A DNA stretch of 64,000 nt from Viridothelium virens (taxonomy: Eukaryota; Ascomycota; Dothideomycetes; Trypetheliales; Trypetheliaceae). Below the pieces are notes generated by a model. The model was not told the DNA's origin. It worked only from the letters and a program-made list of their open reading frames with translations, and searched no databases. Positions 1 through 11,476 of this stretch are shown here, piece by piece. Position 1 is the stretch's first letter; each line of letters begins with the position of its first letter. Where the stretch lies: contig ML991825.1 in assembly GCA_010094025.1 (NCBI GenBank), forward strand, positions 1 through 64,000, given 5' to 3'. The translations under genes were made by a program, and so were the position numbers.

Positions 1-1550
1 ATATAAAGATCAGGCATCGGCCAGCTGCTGTTTCAAGGCTGATACGCTGGCTTCGACAAGATTCCCACGCTAGCTGTATCACTGAAATGTGCGCAATAAT
101 CCCCTGCTATGTTCAAAGGGGGGGATAAGGCCTGGGGTTACTGATAGAGTGACGTCAGCAGGCAAGATTCTGGCAGATATGCGGCAACTCCGTCTTCCTT
201 TCTACAGATACGATACTGGGAACCACCATCACGAGCTGATCAATACATTGGCGATTGCCAATTTCCTTTACTCTACGAATCAGGTCCATGTCGACCTCAA
301 CGGCGATTTGGGCATCGTTCATACTCAAAAAAAACGAGGAAAGCGATTTGTACAATAGTCACAATTCCAAATTCCAGGAACTGGTGGCTGACGTTGAAAA
401 CGAAGAACAGCCCTGCATCATGGTGGAGAACCGAGCCGTTTGTCGCATAATTAATTTCGCACCTGATGACGTATCCTCTATGCATCCAGTAAAAAGGCTG
501 GACTTGGCCGTCATCATTGAAGGTGTTCTCAAGTTCCAAGGTACTCAGATCGGATGAGGGGCGCATTCTGCAGCGTGGCGATGCTGCTATCCCGCGTTGC
601 ACGTCCCACAGCTGAATCAAGCCCGCGATGGCCCTCCAGTTCTGGACCCCTCTAGTCGTACCCAGTCACGCCAGTGTGGCTTCAGCAAGGGCTGTCCTCG
701 CTAATCTCTGTGAACCACAATGATCCTCAGTGACGTTCAATTGGGGTCTACTTTGCTGTTGGATACTGGTGTCACTTTTAGTCCAATGCTTATACGGGTA
801 TGGATTTTGTGTTATCCATGGTGTGCCATCTCCTGTAGAGTATGTGTATTGTCGATGCGTGTTTCATCCCCACGTAGGGAGGCCACCGCCTCTGTAACGT
901 CTCTGTTGGACCCGAATTTTCTTCTTCTTTTTTTTTCTCTTTTTTCCGTATTAGTGGGAAGGGGACTGCTTAGCACCTTAAGAAGCGGCTCGCAGTGAAT
1001 GCCAATGGGATCGAGATGCGGTGGTGCGACGAGAATAATCCTCTTCTACTCTACCAAGGGCTAACGCTAGGCATAAGGTCAACGCCCGACGTTGAAGATT
1101 GGGGCGGGATTTCGTGAATATTTCCAATCTTTTTCCTTTTGTATGTCTGGGGGCTTGCATACGTGCAGCCATCCACGGAAGGCTCATCATGCATTGATAA
1201 AGGTCCGTTCGGCTTAAAAGAATTTGCCAATCAATGATCGTATGCTACTGGCTTTAATAGGGAAGATTCTGGAGCACGGGAAACAAAATACGTACCTAGT
1301 CAAAGACATATTATGCTGACATGCATGGGTGCATCGCATCAAGACGGCTGAGGATGCCGCTGATGACATTCAAGACGCTACGCCTACAGAGAAACCCGAA
1401 GAGTCCACTTAGTAGACTAACGTCCGACTGGCTCCAACACCAAGAATATAAGAATCCGCAACGATGGTGATAAGGCTCCAAAGGTCATCAGATAATTATG
1501 CAGCCTTTCGTTCTTTCCAATTGCTTGTATATAAGCTGACTACGGAAATC
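1..1550. other. No confident gene at the left edge
   Basis: I see no gene I can defend here. Two short minus-strand open stretches (about 297-620 and 155-355) have protein-like composition but lie in different frames with no convincing splice junction between them and no recognised motif. They could be the 3' part of a degraded gene. The right end is presumably the promoter of the Zn2Cys6 gene at 1551. Confidence 0.5.
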
Positions 1551-3738
1551 ATGTCTTTTAATTATCCGCCTCGAACCACCCATACAGAGAAGACACAGCT
1601 GAGACCACGACAACAGCAAGGTTCTGCAGTAAGTTCAATTTTTTCCCTTGGCCTATTATAGTGTATAATCTCTTCTCCTCTTTCATGCCAATAGATTGAT
1701 CGTCTAGCGCTTCCTGAACTGCAGTGTGAGGAGTGCCGAAGAAAAAAACTCCGCTGTGATCGAAAGAAACCACAATGCCTCGCTTGCGCCAATTCGGGTA
1801 TCGCATGTATCAGGAACGAGGAAATCTCTGCTCGAGGGCCAAAGAAGGGACATGTCAATGTCCTGAAAAACAAGATTGGTACGGTGCACACCCCAATGTC
1901 TGATGAAGAAGAAGAAGAGGAGGAGGAGGAGGAGGAAGAGGAAGAGGAAAAGCGTATTCGGAGAAAATATCAATGGATAAATCTGTGGCTAACCTTCTCT
2001 TCATTTAAAAAGCCACTCTAGAGGCCCGCTTAAGCGAATACGAAAAGGGGCAATCAGACAAAAGCGGAGAGTCTCGAGATGTCGAAAACGATGAGCAAAG
2101 CAGCGATGGAGACAATATTCACCAGATAATTCCTACCTTCTCTACGGATCCAGCGACGGACTTCAACAACAGCTCGGCCTGGTTACCGGCAATCAACACC
2201 GATCTGCTGCCAGCACCCACAAATCTCACCAGCGGCGTTGAGGACCCATCATCAAGTTTGATGTTCCAGTCGCCTAACCGTCTGCCGATAGAAGCCTTAT
2301 TGATTCCTCTGGTTTGCAGTGATCTGTGAGTGACAATTTCCATTACGCCATCACCTTCAGGCACTTTGACGCTGATATCATTGCTGTACTAGAGATAAAC
2401 TTTATTTTGATCGAGTCCATGTCTTTGCACCTTTGTTGCACAAGGTCCGCTACTTTTCTTGGTCCAAACAGGTGGACAAGCCCAAGCAAAAGCTCTGCCT
2501 GCCATATGCCATGTGGACTATGACAGCGTGCTTCTCCAGCCAGTTCCAAATGATTCGGCACGAATTATACACAGAGACCCGGCGGCTTTTGGACACACTG
2601 GAAATAGAAAGCCAGGACACTCCTGTGGTGGGCATTGAACAGCCTCAAGCCTGGCTTCTATTGTCAATATATGAAATGATTAGCGACCAATTCAAGCGCG
2701 GCCTGGTCTCTGCCGGCAGAGCTTTTCGGTTGGTTCAGTTGATGGGGTTATACAAGGTCGATAGACAGCTGCCAGCGGGCTTCCAAGGTGATTGGGTGGA
2801 TAAGGAATCTATGCGGCGGACATTCTGGGTTGCGTATATCCTTGACCGCTTCACGAGTTTAGTTGATGGATTACCACTGAGTTTTGATGAAAGAGAAGTT
2901 TGTCTGCCCGGCTTTTGTCTTCTGAACGTATGCAAACCAGGGCTTACTTTTCGCTCTTGTGCTAGATAGGTACCGTACTACCCTCTCCGGACCCTCACTT
3001 CATGAATGGACAGCCCATTGACATGTGCTATCTTCATGAAGTCACCACCGCAGTCAACACCGGGCGATCCTCCGGCGCTCTGTCTCGAGTCGAGATCTGT
3101 CCGTTCGCGGAATCAGCAATCATGGCCACTATCTGCGGGAGGGTCTTGAGTTTCAGACGGCAGTTTATGGCTGAGTACGGGGGGCAAGGCCTCGCTCCAG
3201 GTTTCTACCAACAATACCAGTCTGTGAACGCGCTCCTGGTGGATCGATTGCAGATGCTTTCGCAACAGGTCGCATCCAGCCAAGGGCAACCCAATCCTAT
3301 CTTGATCTTCCTGGCCATAACTGCGCACATGGCCATTTTCATGCTCTGCGAGACCATCGAGTCCAAGCAGTTGATCCCCGGATCACCAGAAGCGGCACTC
3401 GCGAGCAGCAAACAACGATCGCTGGATGGCGCGGGCGAGTTGGGCATGCTGATTACCATACTGTCTCAACTCAATCACTTCGAGGTGGGTTCCGCATGAT
3501 ACCTGTTCTCTGTCTCTGTAATCGAATACTGACCTCTGTAAATCAACAGACGCCTCCATTCACCCCAATTTCGCTGCTTCTGAGCGCCAGATTCTGCCTA
3601 TCGCGTATCGAACTGGACGACTCCTACGCAGCATTAATGCCACTCATCACATCAGCGTTACAGGGACTGACTAATGTCAATGGCCTAGCCAAGAACTTTC
3701 TGCGGCTACTAGATCATCAACTTCCGAGCACGTCTTGA
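1551..3738 (+). CDS. Zn(II)2Cys6 transcription factor with fungal-specific TF domain
   Basis: Six exons (1551-1628, 1695-1953, 2013-2325, 2393-2897, 2966-3484, 3550-3738) give a 620-aa protein with every phase consistent. Residues 37-64 form a zinc binuclear cluster with spacing C-x2-C-x6-C-x6-C-x2-C-x6-C and a basic RRKKLRC core. An acidic run of 15 consecutive glutamates follows, then a short predicted coiled coil (LEARLSEYE). The C-terminal two thirds has the middle-homology features of fungal_trans proteins, including the phrase LYFDRVHVFAPLLHK and an FWVAYILDR segment. Such proteins are nuclear DNA-binding regulators, usually of a metabolic pathway. Its place 3.2 kb from the P450/monooxygenase genes makes it a candidate pathway-specific activator, but that role is inferred. 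Target genes and site are unknown. Confidence 0.88.
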
Positions 3739-6700
3739 ATGCTACACAGACAGACATTAGAGGTTCTACACAATAAACACCATAGACTAGACTGAGGCAT
3801 AGGAAAAGGGGGTGGCCCTTCTAGAACAGAAATAAAGTGGACGGCTCCGCCGGGAGTTCTGTCATATGGCCACTAGATTCGTAAAACACAGGACTTTCAT
3901 CCTTCTTCACATCATAGGTTGTGTCATCATTGCACCCAATAAAGCTTTCACAGCCTGGCTTATGTGTTCAGGTGCCCTGTTGCCCCTAGCACGTTCCCCT
4001 CCCGCTTTTCTTTTTCCTGCCACAGGCCAAAGCACAGGTGGCACAGCCGACACTTCACTGCAGACTAAATTAGTTAGGAAAAGTTTCAGCCAAGTCTTTG
4101 GTGTCTTCTACTATCAGAGTTGGACATCGGTCAGCACGTCCCGGGAGTTCTTTACAATGTCAGACAAGATATGACAGACAAGGTAATCCGAGATTGAAGT
4201 TCTTTGATTGGCCGTTCGGTTACCGAACGGCCCGCAGTACGACTAGTTTAGGGCTGGTATCGTAAAGCGTGGTCGGATAATTATCGAGATTAGTCGTATT
4301 GAGCCGAGTAACCCTTATCGAGTCACGAACAAGCTGGACACGTGCTAAGTCTAGGTGCACTTCGCATAGTTCGGGAAATCGTAGTGAGAAGAGGCAAAGC
4401 TTACTAAATCGCCAATAATCTGCATGAATCGCTCATAAGCGACCGCTTCTAATTGCTCAGATCTTGTTCATCCTTCAACATGTCGCCCTCGTTTCAGTTT
4501 GGTGTAGCCGATCTACGGCTGCGCTAAATATCGGATGCAAAAGGACTCTGTACATTGTCAATACACCCGCCAGATCATTGAAAAAGACCATACTCAAGGC
4601 CGTGCGTAACGAAAGTTATCTAAATTTAAGCAAACAGCAACGCACACGCTCTGATACGGGTACATTAAACCAATTCATCACTGGCTCTGACGCCTTTTCC
4701 GTGATAAACGAGTAGCATTCTCGCGAGCCGCATAATACTGTCAGTAGTATTTGCCACTGATCACGGCTGTATGAGACGGTCATCGATGATAACGGTGATA
4801 TGCTCAGCGCCGGGGGCTGAACGAGGCTTTGCAGCAGACGGAACGTGAGGACGCTGCTTTTCCCGAAAACGGCGGTAATCTGACGTCTGGATTCTCAGCC
4901 TCATTTGCAGCCCGACCAATCATGTGAACTAAGGGCAAGCCATGAGGCCTAGTCCAGCAGGAATTTGTTTTCAAGCTGAGAACCAACAGTAACTGTACAG
5001 GCCGCCCGTCGCTTAGAAAATGGATACAGACTCATCATCAAATCGTCCCGTCCAGTCATGTCACATCGAACATTGGCAGACAGTGGCTTAGAAAGAAAGC
5101 AGGCCTATGGAAAGGATCCAGGCTTATGGGAAAGATGAAAGCTCACGGGAAAGATTCTGGTGTTGAGCCTGAACGGAAATTACGAAAACAGATATTTTTG
5201 TTTTTTTCGAAAGGGAGAAGAGCATCGCATTCAACCTTTTACCTCCTCTTGGCCATAGTATGACTAGAGAAAGCAGGACTACTCTCCCTGAGATCCATGA
5301 TCGTGACCTGCGGCCTGATGCTCCTAACGACTCTCGTAACTAGTTCTCCTGTCGTGCTTCGTTATTTCCTGAGAAAACTGTTTTCGCAAGATACCATGAC
5401 TTGAACTACAGCCGCGGCTGAGCAGGGTCCACGACTTTCCGATGGCTTGTTGGTTTTCGGGCCTGATAACCCTTGAGGGTCCAACGCGACCAGCAAATGG
5501 AACTCTTTTGTGCGGCTTGATTTACAGGTCGTCGTGAAACCAGCATCCGCGTCTGATATAGCAAAAGTCGTGAACGGTAACTGTGAAGATGCCTGAGAAT
5601 TTGGGAACACACTGGCTGACTCTAGTCACTACAGAGTACGTCAAGTACTGTAATGACAATAGCTTCGAGTTCCTCGTGAGAAACTGGTGTTATATATACA
5701 AGGTATAGTAAATATGAAGTATAGTAAACCTCTATATAAGACTAGATTAATTAGATTATTATTAATATCAATATATGCTCTCTTGATTAATATAGCTCTG
5801 CGATCACCTTTTTCTCAGTTCTAGGCCAATCCCGGACCAGACCAATGATTAGGTCCTTGGGATTTCTTGAGATCTGCTGGAGGAACCCAAAGTAGGCTGG
5901 AATAAGCGACGGCTATGCATAAAATGGACCAAGACAGACTCACTCCGAGTCCCTTGGACGGCCTGGTGATTACGTGCGTAGACATATTGAGCGATCCTAA
6001 GCTCAATGCAGTGGTATGGAAAGCGACGTGGGGTTAGTCCAGATGGGTGGATTTGTTTGTATGTGAGAATAGAATGGTACAGAAATATTGATTTTCTTTG
6101 CTTTCGATTCGTTCTCCGGTGTGGCTGTGCATTTTGGGCGTAGCTGTCTGGAAGCCTTACTTGCATGTAATGATGTAAACTCTGCTCTGCCTACAGATTG
6201 CCAGCTCGGATTTAGTTTTTCTGTAACCTACCTTACCTGGTTCCTCGGGATACTTTTCTCATCTCACCTGCATAATGCGATGCGTACCCCCACCAGCAGT
6301 CAGATCAGATTCTTGTACACTCGGAGAAACCCGGAAAACATTGTGCCGCATACTTAATAGCTTACGATTGCTGACAGGAGAAAGCAATCATACATGAGCG
6401 ATGCCTTCCTCCGGCGATTCTTTCGCCCGTCCCCTTTGCGAAGCCTCCGAAGCCATCTTTACTCCGACTGTAACCCATTCCCCTAGTCGGATTCATCGTC
6501 CTGCAGTTGCAGAGCCCCCAACTCATCAGACGCCGATATTGATTTCAGCCACTGACCCTGAGTCACTAGCAGTACAGCAGGGAGCTTCAAGTCAATGTAC
6601 TCCATGTCTCCTCTCCTAGTGGTCTCACAGGCACGCTTATACCCTGTACGCTGAGAAACCACTGCACCAGAAGAAGAAATACTTTAGTAAGAATTAGAAT

Positions 6701-6947
6701 AATTTCACTTACGGCTTTCGACGTAGCTATGTCAGGTTAGCTTTTGTCATAGCATCTGAGGCGGAATAGTTTCCCTCGCAGCACGTATAAAAGATATCGT
6801 GATATGAATGATAGGCGGCTACATAACCAAGTGACTCTGAAGACGTTCATTTTCCGCCTCTCGACTGCCAGTGTAAACTCCGAGCTTCTCCATCTTTTCT
6901 GTTTGCCAGGCCTCTCCAATGTTTAATGTCAAATACGCTGGAAAGGC
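3739..6947. other. Long gene-poor tract between TF and P450
   Basis: About 3.2 kb without a supportable gene. An AATAAA-like signal near 3770 could serve the TF gene. There is a near-perfect hairpin at 4210-4232 and a strongly AT-rich stretch at about 5690-5800. Short open frames (3866-4174, 4464-4715, 5362-5610 on minus) lack splice continuity or known motifs. The tract may hold eroded transposon or gene remnants, but I cannot identify one. Confidence 0.5.
4210..4232. repeat. Short perfect inverted repeat (10-bp arms, 3-nt loop)
   Basis: The arms GGCCGTTCGG and CCGAACGGCC flank a TTA loop, so the top strand can fold into a 10-bp GC-rich hairpin. It sits in non-coding DNA with no run of T after it. 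It could be the end of a small inverted-repeat element or a dyad binding site. No second copy was seen in the window. Confidence 0.7.
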
Positions 6948-8650
6948 TCATTTGGCCGTCGCACCGAACGTAGAGAATGATTTCTCGTACTTCGATGCTT
7001 CCTCTTCAATGAGCGATGCGTGCCTGGCACTGCGAATGGTGGCCTTGACGGGAAACGGCTCACCGATAACCTGGTGATTGAGTCTCGTGTCGTCGATAAG
7101 TCCGTCCTATGCGTCTCATTCATTAGTAGCTCGTCATCTAGAGCCAACATGAGAAATAGACGGCGAAGATGAGTGAACGAACCGGACTGAGTTCGAAACA
7201 ATAAAGTAAACGAGCATATGCAATGAACAGAGCTTGCTCCGCCACTTTCCAGCCGACGCAGACTCGCCGGCCGCCTCCAAAGCCCCAGAAATTGGCTGTA
7301 GTACGGGTTTCTGAACCATCAATCCATCGCTCGGGTTGGAATTCTTGGGCATTGTCAAACTCCTTCGACAGCGCGATCGAGTTAATCAGAAAGCATGTGC
7401 CAGCAGGGATAAAATAACCATCAATCTCAAGGTTCTCGGTGAGTTGGTGGGGTGGAACAATGGGGACAGTTGGTCGCCAGCGAAGAACCTCTTTAATCAT
7501 GGCGGCTACGTAGGGCATTTCCGACAGATCCGACATCCGGGGAAGCCTAATTGATTGATCAACCGTGCAAACTCGATCGATCTCTTCGCGTGCCCGTGTC
7601 TGGGCTTCAGGGTGCGAGAGCATGGCCATAAGGAACGTGTTCATCGTCATACGTGTGTTGTCGCCACCAGCTGCCATGACAGACGTAGCCAGGTACATCG
7701 CCTCTTCATCATCGCCAGAGTACCTTATGTCCGGATGAAGAAGAACGTCACGGACGAATGAGGGCGGGGCCGCGCCATTACTTACGGCTGCTTTGATGGG
7801 TTTCCACCATTCCTGAAAGACATGGCGGTGGAATGAGCCCATCCGAGCCCAGAAACGCCGCCAAGGTTGTAGCGCATGAGGGAGCTTGCTAAATGATGGG
7901 AAGAAATCCACGTAGCTCCGGTTGATGGTCGAGACAAACTCGATCGTTACCCTCTGATAGTCGTCGAGCTGCTGTGTGGTCTTGTTCAGGGGGTACCCCA
8001 TAACGATTCTGTAAAGCACGGACGTGGCATATCGAAAGTTGTGAGCATACCACAGTCCGGGTTCACGAAGATATAGGCGCAACATGTCTACACTCTCGAG
8101 CTCCTGCATACCAGCGTAGACCTTGAGATTCGAGCCGCTAAGCAATTGATGCATCACACGGCGTCCCTCTCGCCACTCTTCTTCTTGCCTTATCACTGTG
8201 CGCTTCCCATTGCTCACAAGATCACTCGCGACGGGCATATGGGGCCTCTCGTTGGTCACTTTTCCTCGCTTGGCTATGAGTTCAGAGACGACACGATCCG
8301 AATTGAGCATAACCCATGTCCTGGATCCCATATGTAGCGTCACCATCTCTCCATACGGTATCAAGGAGGCCAGCTGTCAGATTTTTAGATCAAGGCACAT
8401 TTTCATGCCCGAAGAGTTTGAAACTTACCCAGTTGTTTAAAGCAACAGGCCCACGGCGGGCCTGCATCATCTGTCGCAAGTTTCCTAAGACTGGTAAGCC
8501 TGCTGGCCCTGGTGGCATTGCCCATCTCTTTGTGCCACCAGGAGATTTCAAGTCTCTGGGTTTCAAGAACTGAACGAGCGCCGCGCAGATGCTACCTAAA
8601 ACCAGTAGGAGGCCTAAATAGGGGTAAGACGAGCTCTCCATCGGATACAT
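6948..8650 (-). CDS. Cytochrome P450 monooxygenase, membrane anchored
   Basis: Three exons on the minus strand (8429-8650, 7183-8373, 6948-7106) encode 523 aa. An N-terminal hydrophobic anchor (about residues 8-28) precedes the proline-rich hinge PPGPAGLPVLGN. The oxygen-binding I-helix motif AGGDNT, the K-helix KEVLR and the heme loop FGGGRRVCVG (Cys ligand about residue 446) are all present, so the enzyme should be catalytically competent. The C-terminal exon, with DDTRLNHQVIGEPFPVK, matches the usual tail of fungal CYP64/OrdA-like enzymes. It is divergent to the FAD monooxygenase at 9489 across an 838-bp shared upstream region, and both sides carry a TATA-like element. Oxidative tailoring of a secondary metabolite is likely; the substrate cannot be told. 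Confidence 0.93.
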
Positions 8651-9488
8651 GCTGGTTGTCAGGTCTGGGAACGATGAGGAACAAGACACTAGCTTTATTG
8701 ACAAAAGGTTGCACGCAGGCCTAGCTAGGGCTGCTGTGCAGTGTCTATATACAAGCAAGCACAGCCTAGTGCACGTGCAGCTAGGCGAAATGAGTGTGCG
8801 AAATGAATCGTCACGTGCTAGACCATGACATTTGACATTGGTGTAGTAGCCAACAATTCAAGAAATGCGCTCGACATTTTTTTACAGTTGGCTGGCAGTG
8901 GGCAGGCGAGAGATAAGACAGCGTTGTGGATCGGATGCCTTTAGTGATTTTCGGAGAATTGAGAAGAAACCATTGTCCCAAAAATGATACTACGGGTTGG
9001 GAATCGAATCGACTGGTTGGTGATATCCCTGGCAAGACTTTCGGAGTAATCTTCTTCGGGATCAGTTACTTGGCGTATTCTTACTGGACTAGAGGCCGTT
9101 AGATACCTTGCAATATTACTTAGTATGCAATTAGTTGTATAAGTTGGAGCATAATTAGTGCCAGCTTTTAGCTCTAAATTTTGAGGATAATAATTAAATC
9201 AGGGATATTTAGTTATCTCAAGTATTCATAAACTATTTTAAGAAGTTCCTAGACTTACAAGGGACTGATAGTGTTGACGATGATGTTGATCCACGCGCAG
9301 ATCCTCCGAATCCTTCATGTAGATCCTTTCGCCGTGCTACCTACCTAATTAGTAATTTACCTCTCTCCTCATATCGATGAGCTCTATATAGAGCCTGCAC
9401 CCCAGGCAACCCAGAGAGGTTCAATCGAGTCTTTTTCTCTAATCCATTGTGCTGAACAACATCAACACCCATTACTTTCGTTTACAGA
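8651..9488. promoter_or_regulatory. Divergent promoter between P450 and FAD monooxygenase
   Basis: This 838-bp spacer separates two head-to-head genes. On the P450 side a TATATA lies at 8746-8751, about 95 nt from its start. On the other side the 14-bp palindrome GCTCTATATAGAGC (9381-9394) contains a TATA core about 95 nt upstream of the ATG at 9489. Shared regulation is inferred from the arrangement; I recognise no specific binding site. Confidence 0.5.
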
Positions 9489-10886
9489 ATGACAAAGAAG
9501 TACTATTTACAGCCCGTATTTTCTATCTTAATTGTGGGCTGCGGTCTGAGTGGATTGGCTTCCGCACTGGCTCTTGCCCAAGCTGGTCACCGTGTGATCG
9601 TTTTTGAGCGTAGCATCGAACTACAAGAAGTAATTGATGCTTTCCGGTATAGGAATCGAGCTCTTTTAACACTGTGCAATAGATCGGTGCTGGAATACAA
9701 TTGTCCCCTAACGCCACACGTCTGCTTCGACACTGGGGCATTCTTGAGGAGGTCCTTAAGTATGCTGACCGACCGGAGGCCGGAACTTTTCGTTCGTATA
9801 AAGGAGGTGTATTGTCACGGTCTCCACCCGTATCTGATCTGAGACTGGTCAGCGACACTCCTTACGTCGTGATTCACCGTGCCGATCTCCTGAGAGCCTT
9901 ACTGTCCGGAACAGAGAAGCATAAAATAGATGTTAAACTCGGCAGTGAAGTCAAGGAGATCGATTTCAACAAGCCTTCTTTGCGTCTATCCACTGGCGAG
10001 AGTTATGAAGCTGACATGATTTTGGGTGCTGACGGGGAGAGGTCCCATTGTAGGAGTAGCCTATTAGGCCGTCCAGATCCTCCTTATAGTCCTGGCGACG
10101 TCGTTTACCGGATTTCTGTCCCGACAAAAGACATAAATGAAAGACATTTAGCCTGGGACCTCAAAACTCGGTCCAGCGTCAACTTTTGGATGGGATCAGG
10201 CGGACATGTGGTCTCGTACCTCATCCAGCACGACATACTCAATATGGTCCTAATATACGCTGAGGGTACAAGTGGCAAGGCTATTTACGGACCACAACGA
10301 GCAGACCTGGAAGAGTTTAGGAGCAAGATTTCTGACTGGGACCCAGTACTTCATGCGCTTATTAACGTAGAAGGGTCGATTTGTACCAAATGGACTTTAT
10401 TCCAGATCCACGAGCCAGCTCAATGGCGTCATGAGAGTGGACGATTCTTACTCATTGGTGACGCTGCCCACGCGATCTTACCATGCCTGTGAGTATACCC
10501 AGAGTCTTGTTGACTATTCCGAAACTGGCTAACCCCTCTTCAGAGCACAGGGTGCTGCACAGGCCTTTGAGGATGCGGGAGTCCTTGGATCGATATTTAG
10601 CCAGTCGGTGGAGCGTGACCAAATCCCAGACGCTTTTAGAGTGTTCGAGGAGGTTCGTAAACCACGAGCTTCAGATGTCAGACATCGCACATTGGACCAA
10701 AAGGCTATGTTTGCTCTTGCCGACGGTGCAATCCAGGAAGAACGTGATGCCAAGTTGCGTGCAGGTGCAGACTTCGAGCTATTCAAGTGGCTTTGGGAGT
10801 ACGACGCCACAGCAAGTGGACGAAAGGCGTGGAAAGAATTTGCCGAAACCCACGAAGAGGAAGTCAAATCCCAAAATGGTACTTAA
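9489..10886 (+). CDS. FAD-dependent monooxygenase, salicylate-hydroxylase-like
   Basis: Three exons (9489-9629, 9683-10488, 10544-10886) give 429 aa with matching phases. The N-terminus has the Rossmann fingerprint IVGCGLSGLASALALAQAG, followed by the second FAD/NADPH motif GADGERS and the late motif LLIGDAAHAI, then LAQGAAQAFEDA. This is the complete order for class A flavoprotein hydroxylases (FAD_binding_3, PF01494), and the length is normal. The family hydroxylates or epoxidises aromatic or polyketide substrates using NAD(P)H and O2. The gene shares its upstream region with the P450 and is followed in the same direction by the second flavoprotein, which suggests a common pathway. The actual substrate is unknown. 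Confidence 0.92.
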
Positions 10887-11476
10887 TGGACAGGAGAAAT
10901 CATCGCTCCGGTTCCATCTGTGACCTGTTTAGAAGTGTTCTAGACCATCCGTGTATGCGGAAATAGACAATACTACGGCTTCAGGGTAAGGAGATAATGA
11001 AGGCAGATGAACAGCTCGTACATAACAAGGGGGAGCATAATATGTCTCATGACGTACCCGCACCACCACAGGGCACTGTTGAGCAGCATTTCAAGCAGTA
11101 ACACCAAATAAAACTTCTGCTAACCAATTCGCGGCTTAGACCATAACCGAAAAAGAAAGCAGTCTTATGAATTGTCTAATTTCAGTGTATCGTACCATTT
11201 GATGCGTGATCGAATCGGACTTACTTTATTTGTTCCGTTTCGGGCTGACTATGGCTCCTGTAATGAAAAAGATAGTACCGGGCATAAGCGGCTCCGATGG
11301 CAGACCCAACAATTCTAAGACTTTTCAGATGCCGAGTCAATATCATTCAAGTTGCACGTCCCTCAAAATGCCCTTGACACGGTCCCTTGGAGACCTGTGC
11401 GCCCTCAAGATCTTCTATCACTCCAGACATCTCACATTGGGCCACTGCTTCATACTATCATCCAGTTCGCGACACA
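10887..11476. other. Intergenic, monooxygenase 1 to monooxygenase 2
   Basis: This 590-bp spacer holds the 3' region of the first flavoprotein gene and the upstream region of the second. No gene, repeat or clear TATA element was recognised. Confidence 0.5.

Noticed and set aside
297-620. Protein-like 107-codon minus frame near the left edge
   Set aside because: No recognisable motif, and it cannot be joined to the next frame by a plausible intron; too weak to annotate as a gene.
8985-9020. tRNA B-box-like GATTCGATTCC on the minus strand
   Set aside because: No matching A box or cloverleaf arms could be formed around it.
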